Below are positions 8,641 to 16,545 of a stretch of DNA of 64,000 bases, in pieces. Both the position numbers and the translations under genes were made by a program. Under the pieces are notes generated by a model, which saw nothing but the letters and a program-made list of their open reading frames with translations, was not told the origin of the DNA and searched no databases. Each line of letters begins with the position of its first letter. Position 1 is the stretch's first letter. Source of the DNA: Oscillospiraceae bacterium (GTDB taxonomy: Bacteria; Bacillota; Clostridia; Oscillospirales; Acutalibacteraceae); NCBI GenBank assembly GCA_029219165.1, contig JAQXSW010000021.1:62001-126000 (forward strand), read 5' to 3'.

Positions 8641-9999
8641 TTAGGTCATAATTGTTCCAAATACGCCGAGTAAAATACATGTTAAAACTGATGTAATTAT
8701 TACATATGGAATTTGGGTTAAGTTATGATCCATAACATCAATTTTTGATGATTCTGCTGCAAGCATTGTTGCATCTGCAAAGAAACATGCATGAGAACCG
8801 AAAGTACCACCTGACATAATTGCTGCAATTGTAAGAGGAATATTTGCTGTCATTGCTGAAGCAAGTGGAAGAATGATTGGAACAACAATTGTTGAACTAC
8901 CCCAGATTGAACCTGTTGCAAATGTAAGGGCAGCCACTACAAGGAATACAATAATTGGATAGAACTGTGGGAATGGGAAGCTCTTAATAGATGTAAGAAC
9001 AAAATCTGTAAGACCCATTTCACCGGAAATTCCAGCAACCATAAATGCTGCAAGAAGTGCTCCAATTGTTGGAACAATATCACAGAAACCTTTTACCATA
9101 AGTCTGCTCCACTCAGTAACTGTCATTACTTTACGTGGAACATACATAAAGAGACAAACAATAAGTGCAACTACAACACCTACTAGAATGTCTGATATAA
9201 ATGTAAAAGCAATAAGAACAACCATTGGAACAAGGAAGTCAAGGATGTTTCCATCTTCAGCGGTATCTTCTACTGCCTTATTTTTTGCAATATTTTCTTC
9301 TGTTTGCTCATATGTGAATCCTGTTGTCTTTGTGCGCTCATAAGCTTTTTTCATCTTTCCGATTTTTGGCATAATACCTAAAGCAAAGAGTACTACAAAG
9401 AGTACTGTAAGCCAAGCATAGAAGTTATAAGGAATAAGATGAATAAACATTGATCGACCAGATGAATACCCAAGTTCTTGAACTGCCGGTTGATCCATAA
9501 ACAATGCAATGTAGAATGCTGCCCATGTTGAAAATGGAAGCATCATACAAATTGGTGTTCCTGTTGAGTCGAGCATGTAAGCCAAAGCCTCACGAGGAAC
9601 TTTTCTCTCATCACATACCGGACGCATGCAGGTACCAACTGTAAGCATGTTAAGATAATCATCTACGAAAATAATTGCCCCAAGGAAAACTGTTGTAAGA
9701 AGAGAAGTTCTTTCGCTCTTACAAATCTTATATGTAATCTTTGAAAATCCTGCTGTACCTTTTGCCTTCGTAAGAACAGCAATAAGACCTCCAAACAGAC
9801 CACAAACCAAGAAAATCCACTGATTATCAGCAGCAGTTTCCTGAAGAAGGCGTACCCACTGATTCAAAAAGTCGCCTCTGTAAGCCAAAATACAACCCAC
9901 AAAAGAACCAAGAATCAAGCACTCAAATGGTTTTTTTGTTACTATAGCACCAATTACTGATAAAAGAACTGGTACCAGACATAGTGCACCTAATGCCAT
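8641..9999 (-). CDS. NhaC-family transporter 2
   Basis: A 452-residue polytopic membrane protein of the NhaC family (COG1757-like), with about 11 hydrophobic segments. Conserved stretches include IIFVDDYLNMLTVG (about 117-130), LDSTGTPICMMLPFSTW, GSIWGSSTIVVP and FGSHACFFADATMLAA. A charged cytoplasmic loop lies near 220-255. It is only distantly similar to transporter 1, so this is not a recent duplication. The start at 9999 follows GGAGTG. An 84-nt leader precedes it, driven by a MerR-type promoter. Which ion or solute it moves cannot be told from sequence. Confidence 0.87.
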   Translation of the reverse strand: MALGALCLVPVLLSVIGAIVTKKPFECLILGSFVGCILAYRGDFLNQWVRLLQETAADNQWIFLVCGLFGGLIAVLTKAKGTAGFSKITYKICKSERTSLLTTVFLGAIIFVDDYLNMLTVGTCMRPVCDERKVPREALAYMLDSTGTPICMMLPFSTWAAFYIALFMDQPAVQELGYSSGRSMFIHLIPYNFYAWLTVLFVVLFALGIMPKIGKMKKAYERTKTTGFTYEQTEENIAKNKAVEDTAEDGNILDFLVPMVVLIAFTFISDILVGVVVALIVCLFMYVPRKVMTVTEWSRLMVKGFCDIVPTIGALLAAFMVAGISGEMGLTDFVLTSIKSFPFPQFYPIIVFLVVAALTFATGSIWGSSTIVVPIILPLASAMTANIPLTIAAIMSGGTFGSHACFFADATMLAAESSKIDVMDHNLTQIPYVIITSVLTCILLGVFGTIMT

Positions 10000-10089
10000 A
10001 CTATCACTCCGTCTGGGTTTCCCCATGTATTTTAAGCTAAATCATAGAATAATACTTTCGTACTGTACCATGGTTTAAACCTCGTTTTT

Positions 10090-10120
10090 AATTTAAACCT
10101 TGGGATAGTACCAAGGTCAA
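10090..10120 (-). promoter_or_regulatory. MerR-type promoter/operator for NhaC gene 2
   Basis: On the minus strand: TTGACC (10120-10115), a 19-bp spacer (10114-10096) and TAAATT (10095-10090). The dyad ACCTTGG-TACTATC-CCAAGGT is a perfect 7-7-7 inverted repeat, the best of the three sites. Confidence 0.8.
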
Positions 10121-10160
10121 TAAACAAATTTTATTTCTACAAATAAATAATTTTTTTGTA

Positions 10161-10880
10161 TTAATCATTGTGCAATATATCTAAAGCAGCAACAGAAACA
10201 TATACTTTTTGAGCACCGGAAAGACGAAGAGTTTTGGCACAAGAATCGGCTGTAGCACCGGTTGTAAGTATATCATCCACTAATAAAATGATCTTATTTT
10301 TGACGTCCTTACCATTTTTTAAAAAATAAACGTTATCTGTATTTTTCCTGCGTTTTTCAGCACCCAATGTGTGTTGAATATCCTTTTGATTACGTTTTAT
10401 AAGTAAATCATAATCTTTTTCAACGCCATTGATATTTATTTCTTCCAAAATTGACCGGCTTTGATTAAAACCTCTTTCTTTTATACTCTTATTTGTTGAT
10501 GGAACGCAAGTTAATATATCAAATTTTATACCAAAATATTTTGCCATTATATCCTTTGTCATTTCTTGTCCAAAAAACGAAGCCACTCCCTCCTTTTTCC
10601 CAAATTTCATTCTACCAATAGCATCCTTTATTGCTCCCTCATAATAAAATGGAGCAATTACCGTTTCATAGGCATGTCTATTTTTTCTACATCTGCAATA
10701 ATCTTTTCCAACACCGCAGAATTCACAAAAAGGAGCTTTTGTTCTCTCCACCCTCTCTGCACATTTTTTACATAAAAATTCTTCCAAGTTAACTAAATAT
10801 TCTCCGCAAGCAACACATTTCCTTGGAAAAATAAAAGAGGCAGCCTGTAAAAGCAGACTGCCATTTGTATTTTTAAACAT
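10161..10880 (-). CDS. comF: ComF-family phosphoribosyltransferase-like protein
   Basis: A 239-residue ComF homologue, associated with DNA uptake and recombination in other Firmicutes. It has an N-terminal double zinc-ribbon (CVACGEYL, CKKCAE, CEFCG, CRCR; residues about 22-68) and a C-terminal phosphoribosyltransferase domain with the PRPP loop VDDILTTGATADSC (about 200-214) and the ERGFNQS motif. ATG at 10880 comes one base after the recD2 stop codon, so the two genes should be translationally coupled. No GC-rich terminator follows; only an AT-rich hairpin near 10,130-10,155 separates it from the promoter of NhaC gene 2. No competence machinery is visible in the window. Confidence 0.88.
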   Translation of the reverse strand: MFKNTNGSLLLQAASFIFPRKCVACGEYLVNLEEFLCKKCAERVERTKAPFCEFCGVGKDYCRCRKNRHAYETVIAPFYYEGAIKDAIGRMKFGKKEGVASFFGQEMTKDIMAKYFGIKFDILTCVPSTNKSIKERGFNQSRSILEEININGVEKDYDLLIKRNQKDIQHTLGAEKRRKNTDNVYFLKNGKDVKNKIILLVDDILTTGATADSCAKTLRLSGAQKVYVSVAALDILHND

Positions 10881-10881
10881 A

Positions 10882-13083
10882 CTAATCCGCCTTTAAAAAA
10901 TTTTTGAGAGCGGAATATCTTCTTATTTTTTTATCATTTTCAACCATATCTAAAATTTGTTGTTTTTTTCCTATAGTTATCATTTTAGATTTGGCTCTGG
11001 TAACTGCCGTATAGAGTAAATTTCTATAACAAAGCTGAGGAGGAACATCAATTACAGGCATAATAACTGCTTCAAACTCAGAGCCCTGGCTCTTGTGAAC
11101 TGTGACAGCATAGGCAAGTTCAAGTTCTTTCAAATTTTCTGCAGGATATGTAGCAACTCTGCCTTCAAAATTAATCTTAATTATACCTGTTGTTCGTTCT
11201 ATTGACTCTATAAATCCTACATCACCATTGAAAATACCTTCACCTTCTTCTTTTCCACGAGTCCAATGAACATTGTAATTGTTCTTCGTCTGCATTACCT
11301 TGTCTCCGACTCTGAAGGTTCTTGTCATAAGCTTAATTTCTGCTTTTCCCTTTGCAGATGGGTTAACAGTCTCCTGTATAACACGATTAATGTTAACCGT
11401 TCCCGTGTCACCTTTTTTTGAAGGACATAATATTTCTATATCCTTCACAGGATCATATCCGTAAGCCTTAGGTAACCTTTCTGTATACAGTTTAACAATA
11501 TCATAAACCGTCTTTGTGCCACTGTCACGTTCCATATGGAAGAAATCATTGTCAACCCGTGAAAGTTCAGGTTCCTCTCCCCTTACAATTTTATGAGCAT
11601 TTGTAACTATTAAACTTTTTAAAGCCTGCCTAAACACCTCGTCAAGACGAACTGTCGGCAAAAGATTTGACGACAGAAGGTCTGAGAGTACATTTCCGGC
11701 GCCGACAGGCGGTAGTTGATCGGCGTCGCCGACCATAATAAGACGGCATCCAATTGGAAGAGCCGACAAGAGCGCAGCAAAGAGAACTACGTCCACCATG
11801 GACAGTTCGTCAACAATTACGGCGTCAGCCTCAATTGGGTTGCGCTCATTTCTGGAGAAGTGCATACGTTCACCGTTTTGTCTTTCAGCTTCTAAAAGAC
11901 GGTGAATGGTGCACGCCTCCTTGCCGGTAATTTCCGACATTCTTTGAGCGGCCCTTCCCGTTGGTGCCGTCAACACAACATTCAGCCCATCATTTTCAAA
12001 AAGTTCCAAAATTCCGTTAACTGTAGTTGTCTTTCCGGTACCGGGACCACCGGTCAAAATGAGAACGCCCTTTGTAATTGCGGTAACAATTGCCTCACGC
12101 TGTAGTTCCTCATATTTTATGCCATTTCTCTTTTCAAGTTTTTCAATTTCCTTTAAGAGAGCACTTCTTCCGGCAGGAGGAAAGGCAACCATCATTTTAA
12201 TTCTTCCGGCAATTTTTGTTTCTGCATCATAAATTTGCGGAAGAAAAATAAACTCTTTATTGTCCAGTCTAGTGCAAACAAGCTGTCTTTCTGTAGTTAA
12301 TGTGTCTATTAGTATATCTATTGTATCCTTGTCCACGGAAAGTAAATCCGCACAAGGAGATAACATCTTTTCTCTTGGTAAGCAAGTGTGCCCATTTGAA
12401 AGGTTGTGGGTTACAACGTGAAGAATACCTGCTTTTATTCTAAATTCATCAGATATCTTATTTGGAAGGCCACTTGCAATTCCATCAGCTCTTTCAAACT
12501 GAATTCCTATTTCAGGAATGCACAACAGATATGGATTTTCGGTTACTCTGTTTACAGAATTCTTTCCAAACACCTTATATACATTCAAGCATTCATTTGG
12601 AGTAAGCCCTATAGACTCAAGTTTAATAATTATATCCCTTACAGCTGACTGTTCCCTGAATTGGCGGCTTATACTTTCAGCCTTGTCCATTGAAATACCA
12701 CGAATTTTTGCAAGTTTTTCAGGATAATTCTCAATTACATCAAATGTGTCATTGCCAAATGCTTCAACAATTTTTGAAGCAAGGGATGGACCTATTCCAC
12801 GAACTGTGCCTCCTGATAAATACTTAAGCATTTGAGCTGCAGTACTCGGCATTGTACGTTCACAACTTTCAGCTTTAAATTGTCTGCCAAAACTTTGATG
12901 TGTGTCCCAGTGGCCAAGAAAGTGAACCTCTTCACCGGGTGCAATATCCGGCAAAACACCTACAACCGTTATTAATTCTCCATCTTCAGTGGATATATCC
13001 AAAACGGTGAAGCCGGTATCTTCATTTCTAAACACTACCTCTTCACAGGTACCATAAAGGTCTTTAATTTGTATTTCATCCAT
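10882..13083 (-). CDS. recD2: RecD2 family ATP-dependent DNA helicase
   Basis: A 5'-3' superfamily 1B helicase of 733 residues, about the usual length. It has an N-terminal OB-like domain, helix-hairpin-helix repeats (GGTVRGIGPSLASKIVEAF, about 95-115; second near 120-165), Walker A GGPGTGKTTT (about 343-352), Walker B DELSMVD, and C-terminal motif AVTVHKSQGSEF. RecD2 acts in repair and recombination without RecBC; here AddAB is also encoded (33886-40823). ATG at 13083 follows AGGAGG by eight bases; an upstream GTG overlaps that site. The ribosome site begins only 16 bp after the hairpin that ends rnpB, leaving no room for a promoter. Confidence 0.93.
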   Translation of the reverse strand: MDEIQIKDLYGTCEEVVFRNEDTGFTVLDISTEDGELITVVGVLPDIAPGEEVHFLGHWDTHQSFGRQFKAESCERTMPSTAAQMLKYLSGGTVRGIGPSLASKIVEAFGNDTFDVIENYPEKLAKIRGISMDKAESISRQFREQSAVRDIIIKLESIGLTPNECLNVYKVFGKNSVNRVTENPYLLCIPEIGIQFERADGIASGLPNKISDEFRIKAGILHVVTHNLSNGHTCLPREKMLSPCADLLSVDKDTIDILIDTLTTERQLVCTRLDNKEFIFLPQIYDAETKIAGRIKMMVAFPPAGRSALLKEIEKLEKRNGIKYEELQREAIVTAITKGVLILTGGPGTGKTTTVNGILELFENDGLNVVLTAPTGRAAQRMSEITGKEACTIHRLLEAERQNGERMHFSRNERNPIEADAVIVDELSMVDVVLFAALLSALPIGCRLIMVGDADQLPPVGAGNVLSDLLSSNLLPTVRLDEVFRQALKSLIVTNAHKIVRGEEPELSRVDNDFFHMERDSGTKTVYDIVKLYTERLPKAYGYDPVKDIEILCPSKKGDTGTVNINRVIQETVNPSAKGKAEIKLMTRTFRVGDKVMQTKNNYNVHWTRGKEEGEGIFNGDVGFIESIERTTGIIKINFEGRVATYPAENLKELELAYAVTVHKSQGSEFEAVIMPVIDVPPQLCYRNLLYTAVTRAKSKMITIGKKQQILDMVENDKKIRRYSALKNFLKAD

Positions 13084-13109
13084 AGGCTTCACCTCCTAAT
13101 TACTAAATT

Positions 13110-13140
13110 AAGCGCCTAAGAACTCTCGTCTTAGGCGCTT
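13110..13140 (-). terminator. Hairpin between rnpB and recD2
   Basis: A perfect 12-bp stem (13110-13121 with 13129-13140), 7-base loop. On the minus strand it is followed by TTAATTTAG, a poor T-run, so termination may be partial. It lies just beyond the rnpB 3' end. Confidence 0.75.
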
Positions 13141-13144
13141 TAAT

Positions 13145-13484
13145 GTGTGACGAAGATCTGTAAGCCGAGTTCTGTCTTTTAAGGCAATCATCTATCTACG
13201 CTCTGCATTGCTACAGAGCTCTAGCCACCCTTCTGATCATTGGCCGAGCAAGCCTCACAAGTCGGTGTTGCTCCGGATAGGGTTTACATGGCCATGATGT
13301 CTCCACCATGCCGGTGAGCTCTTACCTCGCCTTTCCATCCTTACCTTGTAAACAAGGCGGTTTATTTCTGTTGCACTTTCCCTAGGGTCACCCCCGGCGG
13401 CCGTTAGCCGTTATCCTGCTCTGCGGGGCTCGGACTTTCCTCTCGTCTATATAATAGACCAGCGACTGCCCAATCATGTCACGA
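13145..13484 (-). ncRNA. rnpB: RNase P RNA, type A
   Basis: Catalytic RNA that matures tRNA 5' ends. On the minus strand the 5' conserved block GAGGAAAGTCCGAGC, the central GGGAAAGTGCAACAGAAA and the 3' block ACAGAACTCGGCTTACAG are all present. GTGAC at the 5' end pairs with GTCAC at the 3' end (helix P1), which sets the borders to within a few bases. The element set fits the ancestral type A form rather than the Bacillus type B. It has its own strong promoter. Confidence 0.95.
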
Positions 13485-13488
13485 AACA

Positions 13489-13517
13489 ATTCTAATATAA
13501 GCAAATTAAATTGTCAA
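13489..13517 (-). promoter_or_regulatory. rnpB promoter
   Basis: TTGACA (13517-13512), 17-bp spacer, TAGAAT (13494-13489), minus strand; the first transcribed base should be near 13482-13484. The remaining 147 bp to the next gene (13518-13664) are AT-rich and hold no other feature I can name besides the next gene's ribosome site. Confidence 0.85.
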
Positions 13518-13664
13518 ACTTGCCTATTGTATTATTGTGTATATAGTCGTAAAATGTTAAAAATCTTTTCAAATTTGTAACTTATTGTTAACAATAACGT
13601 AGGATAATCAAGCAATTATATTGTAGTCATATTTATAAAAAGAATTTTCAAAAAGGAGTTTATT

Positions 13665-14939
13665 ATGGACGATTTTTATTTCAATAAAAATGCGGGCGCT
13701 CCAAAAAAGCCGGTCAGAAGAAACGACGGCTATGAGGATATAAGCAGCCATAGTTATAATTCTTATAATCCGCCAATGCAATATGAGGACATAAGCAGTT
13801 TTTCAGGTGAAGAACAAAAGAAAAAAAATAATAGATCTAAATCGAACAACCAAAGACCAAAAAACAAAAAAACAACCGGAAAAACCAGACAAAAACAATC
13901 TAACAGAAACAATTCATTTGAAGACATTTCATCAAGCAGAGTTAAAAAGAAAAACAAAAATCCTTTCTTAAAAGCTTTTGAAATAACACTAATTATTCTT
14001 TTAGTAATTACATTAATAATTGTCGGTGTAGGTTATTACTTCATAGGAAAGATGAATGTAAATGAGGATTTGTCAGATGGCCGAGTTAATCCTTATATTT
14101 CGGATTCCGAACTATATAGTAGTGAAGATGTAATAAACATTCTTCTCCTTGGAGTAGATGCTCGTGAAGGTGAAACAGTCTCAAGATCAGACACAATGAT
14201 TCTTGTATCAATTGACAAAATAAATGAAAAGATTAAAATGACCTCTTTTTTAAGAGACAGTTATGTTCAAATTCCTGATCATGGTTGGAATAAGTTAAAT
14301 GCAGCAAGTACATATGGTGGCGTTGAACTTGTTATGAATACGCTTGAATATAATTTCAAGGTAAAAATAGACAATTATGCACTAGTAGATTTCGTTGCTT
14401 TTGAAGAACTCATTAATGCCATTGGCGGCGTTGATGTTGAGGTAACGGAAAAAGAGGCAAATTATCTTAACAAGACATGGCAGAATTGGTCTCTAACAGG
14501 AAACAAACTCACATTTGAAGCAGGAGAATCCGTACACCTTGACGGTGAACAAGCACTTATGTTCAGCAGAATAAGAAAACTTGACTCTGATTTCTACAGA
14601 ACACAAAGACAAAGACGTGTAATATCCGCGGTAAAGGATAAAATCACTTCAAATCCTACGGAAATCTTTGATATAGCAAATGCAGTTCTTCCCCTTGTTG
14701 AAACAGATATTACTGAATCATCTATGATGAAACTTTGTTTAGGGGCTCTTTCCAAATACCTAAAATATGATATGGCACAAATTCAAATTCCTGCAGACGG
14801 AACTTGGCACAGTGAAATGAAAAATTGTGGAGATTCCCTAGTATTCAGCATTGACGACAACGCAAAAATACTTAAGGATTTCATTTATTTCGACGATTAT
14901 GCCGGAAAAGAAGAAACTACTGAGGAAAATAGCAAATAA
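13665..14939 (+). CDS. LytR-CpsA-Psr (LCP) family cell-wall glycopolymer ligase
   Basis: LCP proteins attach teichoic acids or polysaccharides from lipid carriers to peptidoglycan. The 424-residue protein has a 100-residue basic, disordered cytoplasmic tail, one transmembrane segment (about 104-127) and an extracellular LCP domain. The LCP domain carries the family motifs ILLLGVDAREGETVSRSDT, SFLRDSYVQIP and FSRIRKLDSDFYRTQRQR, including the arginines that bind pyrophosphate. The tail contains three copies of [YF]EDISS (23-28, 40-45, 85-90), which is unusual. ATG follows AAAGGAG. A good terminator follows, so it appears monocistronic. Confidence 0.9.
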   Translation: MDDFYFNKNAGAPKKPVRRNDGYEDISSHSYNSYNPPMQYEDISSFSGEEQKKKNNRSKSNNQRPKNKKTTGKTRQKQSNRNNSFEDISSSRVKKKNKNPFLKAFEITLIILLVITLIIVGVGYYFIGKMNVNEDLSDGRVNPYISDSELYSSEDVINILLLGVDAREGETVSRSDTMILVSIDKINEKIKMTSFLRDSYVQIPDHGWNKLNAASTYGGVELVMNTLEYNFKVKIDNYALVDFVAFEELINAIGGVDVEVTEKEANYLNKTWQNWSLTGNKLTFEAGESVHLDGEQALMFSRIRKLDSDFYRTQRQRRVISAVKDKITSNPTEIFDIANAVLPLVETDITESSMMKLCLGALSKYLKYDMAQIQIPADGTWHSEMKNCGDSLVFSIDDNAKILKDFIYFDDYAGKEETTEENSK

Positions 14940-14964
14940 TATTTTAAATTCTAATTTTAAGTCT

Positions 14965-15008
14965 AAAAAAGTAAAGGGAATTGAAACTTGCTTCCCTTTA
15001 CTTTTTTT
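14965..15008 (+). terminator. Terminator after the LCP gene
   Basis: A 16-bp stem (14965-14980 with 14992-15007), 11-base loop, ending in a run of T. Confidence 0.88.
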
Positions 15009-15024
15009 ATCAATTTGTTATAAT
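14997..15024 (+). promoter_or_regulatory. Promoter of the membrane protein/TetR operon
   Basis: TTTACT (14997-15002), 16-bp spacer, TATAAT (15019-15024). The -35 lies inside the 3' arm of the preceding terminator, so the two elements are nested. A TetR operator was not obvious here. Confidence 0.5.
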
Positions 15025-15056
15025 TAAAATGTATTATTAAAAAAGGAGAAATATTC

Positions 15057-15755
15057 TTGGCAATAAAAGCTGGACTCTCACATGACAATATTAAAATAGA
15101 AACAGATAATCATCCTTTGCCTAAGAAGGGTGGTATGGTTCTTTGTTGCATACTGTATTTTTTCTCAAGTGCTCTCTTCTTTTTGGCAGCTTTTTTAAAA
15201 ATGCCTCTCTTTGGTGAAGTAATTGAGTTTGGTTCATTACGACCTGTTATTTCTGTATTCCAAAGTTTATTTCCATCTTTCTCTTCTATACCGCTTACAA
15301 TAATGTATTTTGTTACATTAGTTATGTACACCAAATTTGTAAAAAATAGATATCCAACAATTTATACACTTATATCAATTGTTTATAATGATATTGCCTG
15401 CACCATTTTTGCAATTATTTATTATTCGATTAATCTTCGACAAATTTATTTTACAAAACCTGTAGTATTTATTATTCCGGTTTTAACAATAATATTGTCT
15501 TCGGTATTTATTTCTGATGACACAACAGATTTATTAAAAAATAAATTTGAAGTTTCAAATAAAGTCAAACAGAAAAAAAAGAAGAGAAAAAAAGGAGAAC
15601 TTCAAATGACAGAAGTTCCTGAATTTAGCATAGCTTCCATTCAGGAAATTACAGAAGCCCATGAAAAGGCGGCAGCAAAAGCTGCAGAAATGGCTATCCC
15701 TTCACTAAAAAATGAAACAGAAGAAATTAAAGTCGAAGGAAACAACAATGTCTAA
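15057..15755 (+). CDS. Unrecognised membrane protein with basic linker and small acidic tail
   Basis: I do not recognise this 232-residue protein. It has four hydrophobic segments (about 27-47, 78-98, 105-125, 135-155), a very basic linker (about 168-180, KKKKRKK) and a charged, alanine-rich C-terminal segment (184-232) likely helical. The start is TTG at 15057, chosen because AAAGGAG sits seven bases upstream and no ATG fits. Its end overlaps the start of a TetR-family gene by 8 bp, so the two should be co-translated. A strong internal ribosome site sits just before Met184. Function is unknown; the pairing suggests the TetR protein may control it. Confidence 0.75.
   Translation: MAIKAGLSHDNIKIETDNHPLPKKGGMVLCCILYFFSSALFFLAAFLKMPLFGEVIEFGSLRPVISVFQSLFPSFSSIPLTIMYFVTLVMYTKFVKNRYPTIYTLISIVYNDIACTIFAIIYYSINLRQIYFTKPVVFIIPVLTIILSSVFISDDTTDLLKNKFEVSNKVKQKKKKRKKGELQMTEVPEFSIASIQEITEAHEKAAAKAAEMAIPSLKNETEEIKVEGNNNV
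15606..15755 (+). CDS. Possible in-frame internal start giving a 49-residue peptide
   Basis: ATG at 15606 is in frame with the larger gene (its codon 184) and is preceded by AAAGGAG at eight bases, as strong as any ribosome site in the window. The peptide would be soluble, helical and acidic, and would lack the membrane part. Either it is made separately, or the purine-rich tract encoding the lysine linker mimics a ribosome site by chance. Expression is inferred only. Confidence 0.35.
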   Translation: MTEVPEFSIASIQEITEAHEKAAAKAAEMAIPSLKNETEEIKVEGNNNV

Positions 15756-16338
15756 AAAAAATCAACGTAATACAAAGAGTAAAATAGTATCAGCAGCTTG
15801 GAAGTTGTTTTATGAGCAGGGTTTTGAATATACAACTGTTGATGAAATAATCTCTGAATCCAAAACATCAAAAGGGTCTTTTTACCACTATTTTTCCGGG
15901 AAAGACGAACTACTGGGTTCTCTGTCCTACTTGTTTGATGAAAAATATGAAGAAATAACTCCTGAACTATTGAAAAATTCTTCTTCATTTCAAAAATTAA
16001 TTTTTATGAATGAAAAACTTTTTTCAATGATTGAAGATTCCATTTCAATAGATCTTCTTGCAAGAATGTACTCCTCACAGTTAACAACAAAAGGAGAAAA
16101 ACAACTCCTAGACTATTCAAGATCATATTTTAAGCTCCTAAGAGAAGTTGTATCAGAAGGTCAAAAAAACGGAGAAATAAGAAATGATCTATCTACAAAT
16201 GAAATTGTAAAGATATACGCTCTTATTGAACGAGGTCTTCTTTATGATTGGTGCATATGTAACGGAGACTATCCACTTGGAAGTTACTCACAAAAAACAC
16301 TTCCAAATCTATTAGCATTTATTAAGAATCCAGAATGA
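15748..16338 (+). CDS. TetR/AcrR-family transcriptional regulator
   Basis: A 196-residue regulator. The N-terminal TetR helix-turn-helix is clear (KIVSAAWKLFYEQGFEYTTV, then SKGSFYHYFSGKDELL); the C-terminal ligand/dimerisation half is variable and gives no ligand clue. ATG at 15748 follows GAAGG and overlaps the upstream gene by 8 bp. TetR repressors usually control a neighbour, here most likely the co-transcribed membrane protein, or putP downstream, which has a palindrome at 16426-16442. Confidence 0.88.
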   Translation: MSKKNQRNTKSKIVSAAWKLFYEQGFEYTTVDEIISESKTSKGSFYHYFSGKDELLGSLSYLFDEKYEEITPELLKNSSSFQKLIFMNEKLFSMIEDSISIDLLARMYSSQLTTKGEKQLLDYSRSYFKLLREVVSEGQKNGEIRNDLSTNEIVKIYALIERGLLYDWCICNGDYPLGSYSQKTLPNLLAFIKNPE

Positions 16339-16365
16339 ATCTTTATTCTTCTGGATTTTTATTTT
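16327..16365 (+). terminator. Terminator after the TetR gene
   Basis: A 9-bp perfect stem (16327-16335 with 16349-16357) that begins inside the last codons and is followed by a T-rich tail. Confidence 0.7.
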
Positions 16366-16425
16366 TTGTATTTATATAAGTTTATAAAAAAGTATAGTTG
16401 TTTTTTACTATAATTAAAGTATTTT

Positions 16426-16442
16426 ATTTGATATCATCAAAT
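16426..16442. promoter_or_regulatory. Palindrome upstream of putP
   Basis: ATTTGAT-ATC-ATCAAAT, a perfect 7-3-7 palindrome about 36 bp upstream of the putP -35. It could be an operator, but AT-rich palindromes occur by chance. Confidence 0.35.
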
Positions 16443-16477
16443 TTTAGTACAGACAAAGTATTATACTACGTTCTCTA

Positions 16478-16507
16478 TTGCGTACATATAACATAATATG
16501 ATATAAT
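16478..16507 (+). promoter_or_regulatory. putP promoter
   Basis: TTGCGT (16478-16483), 18-bp spacer, TATAAT (16502-16507); transcription would start near 16514, about 32 nt before the start codon. Confidence 0.7.
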
Positions 16508-16545
16508 CCCACCATATTTTATAAAAAAGAAAGGTTTTGAAAAGA

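Noticed and set aside
10055..10080. A fourth MerR-like half site (ACCATGGT) in the leader of NhaC gene 2
   Set aside because: Only a short palindrome without a -35/-10 pair or the CCTTGG core; too weak to list as an operator.
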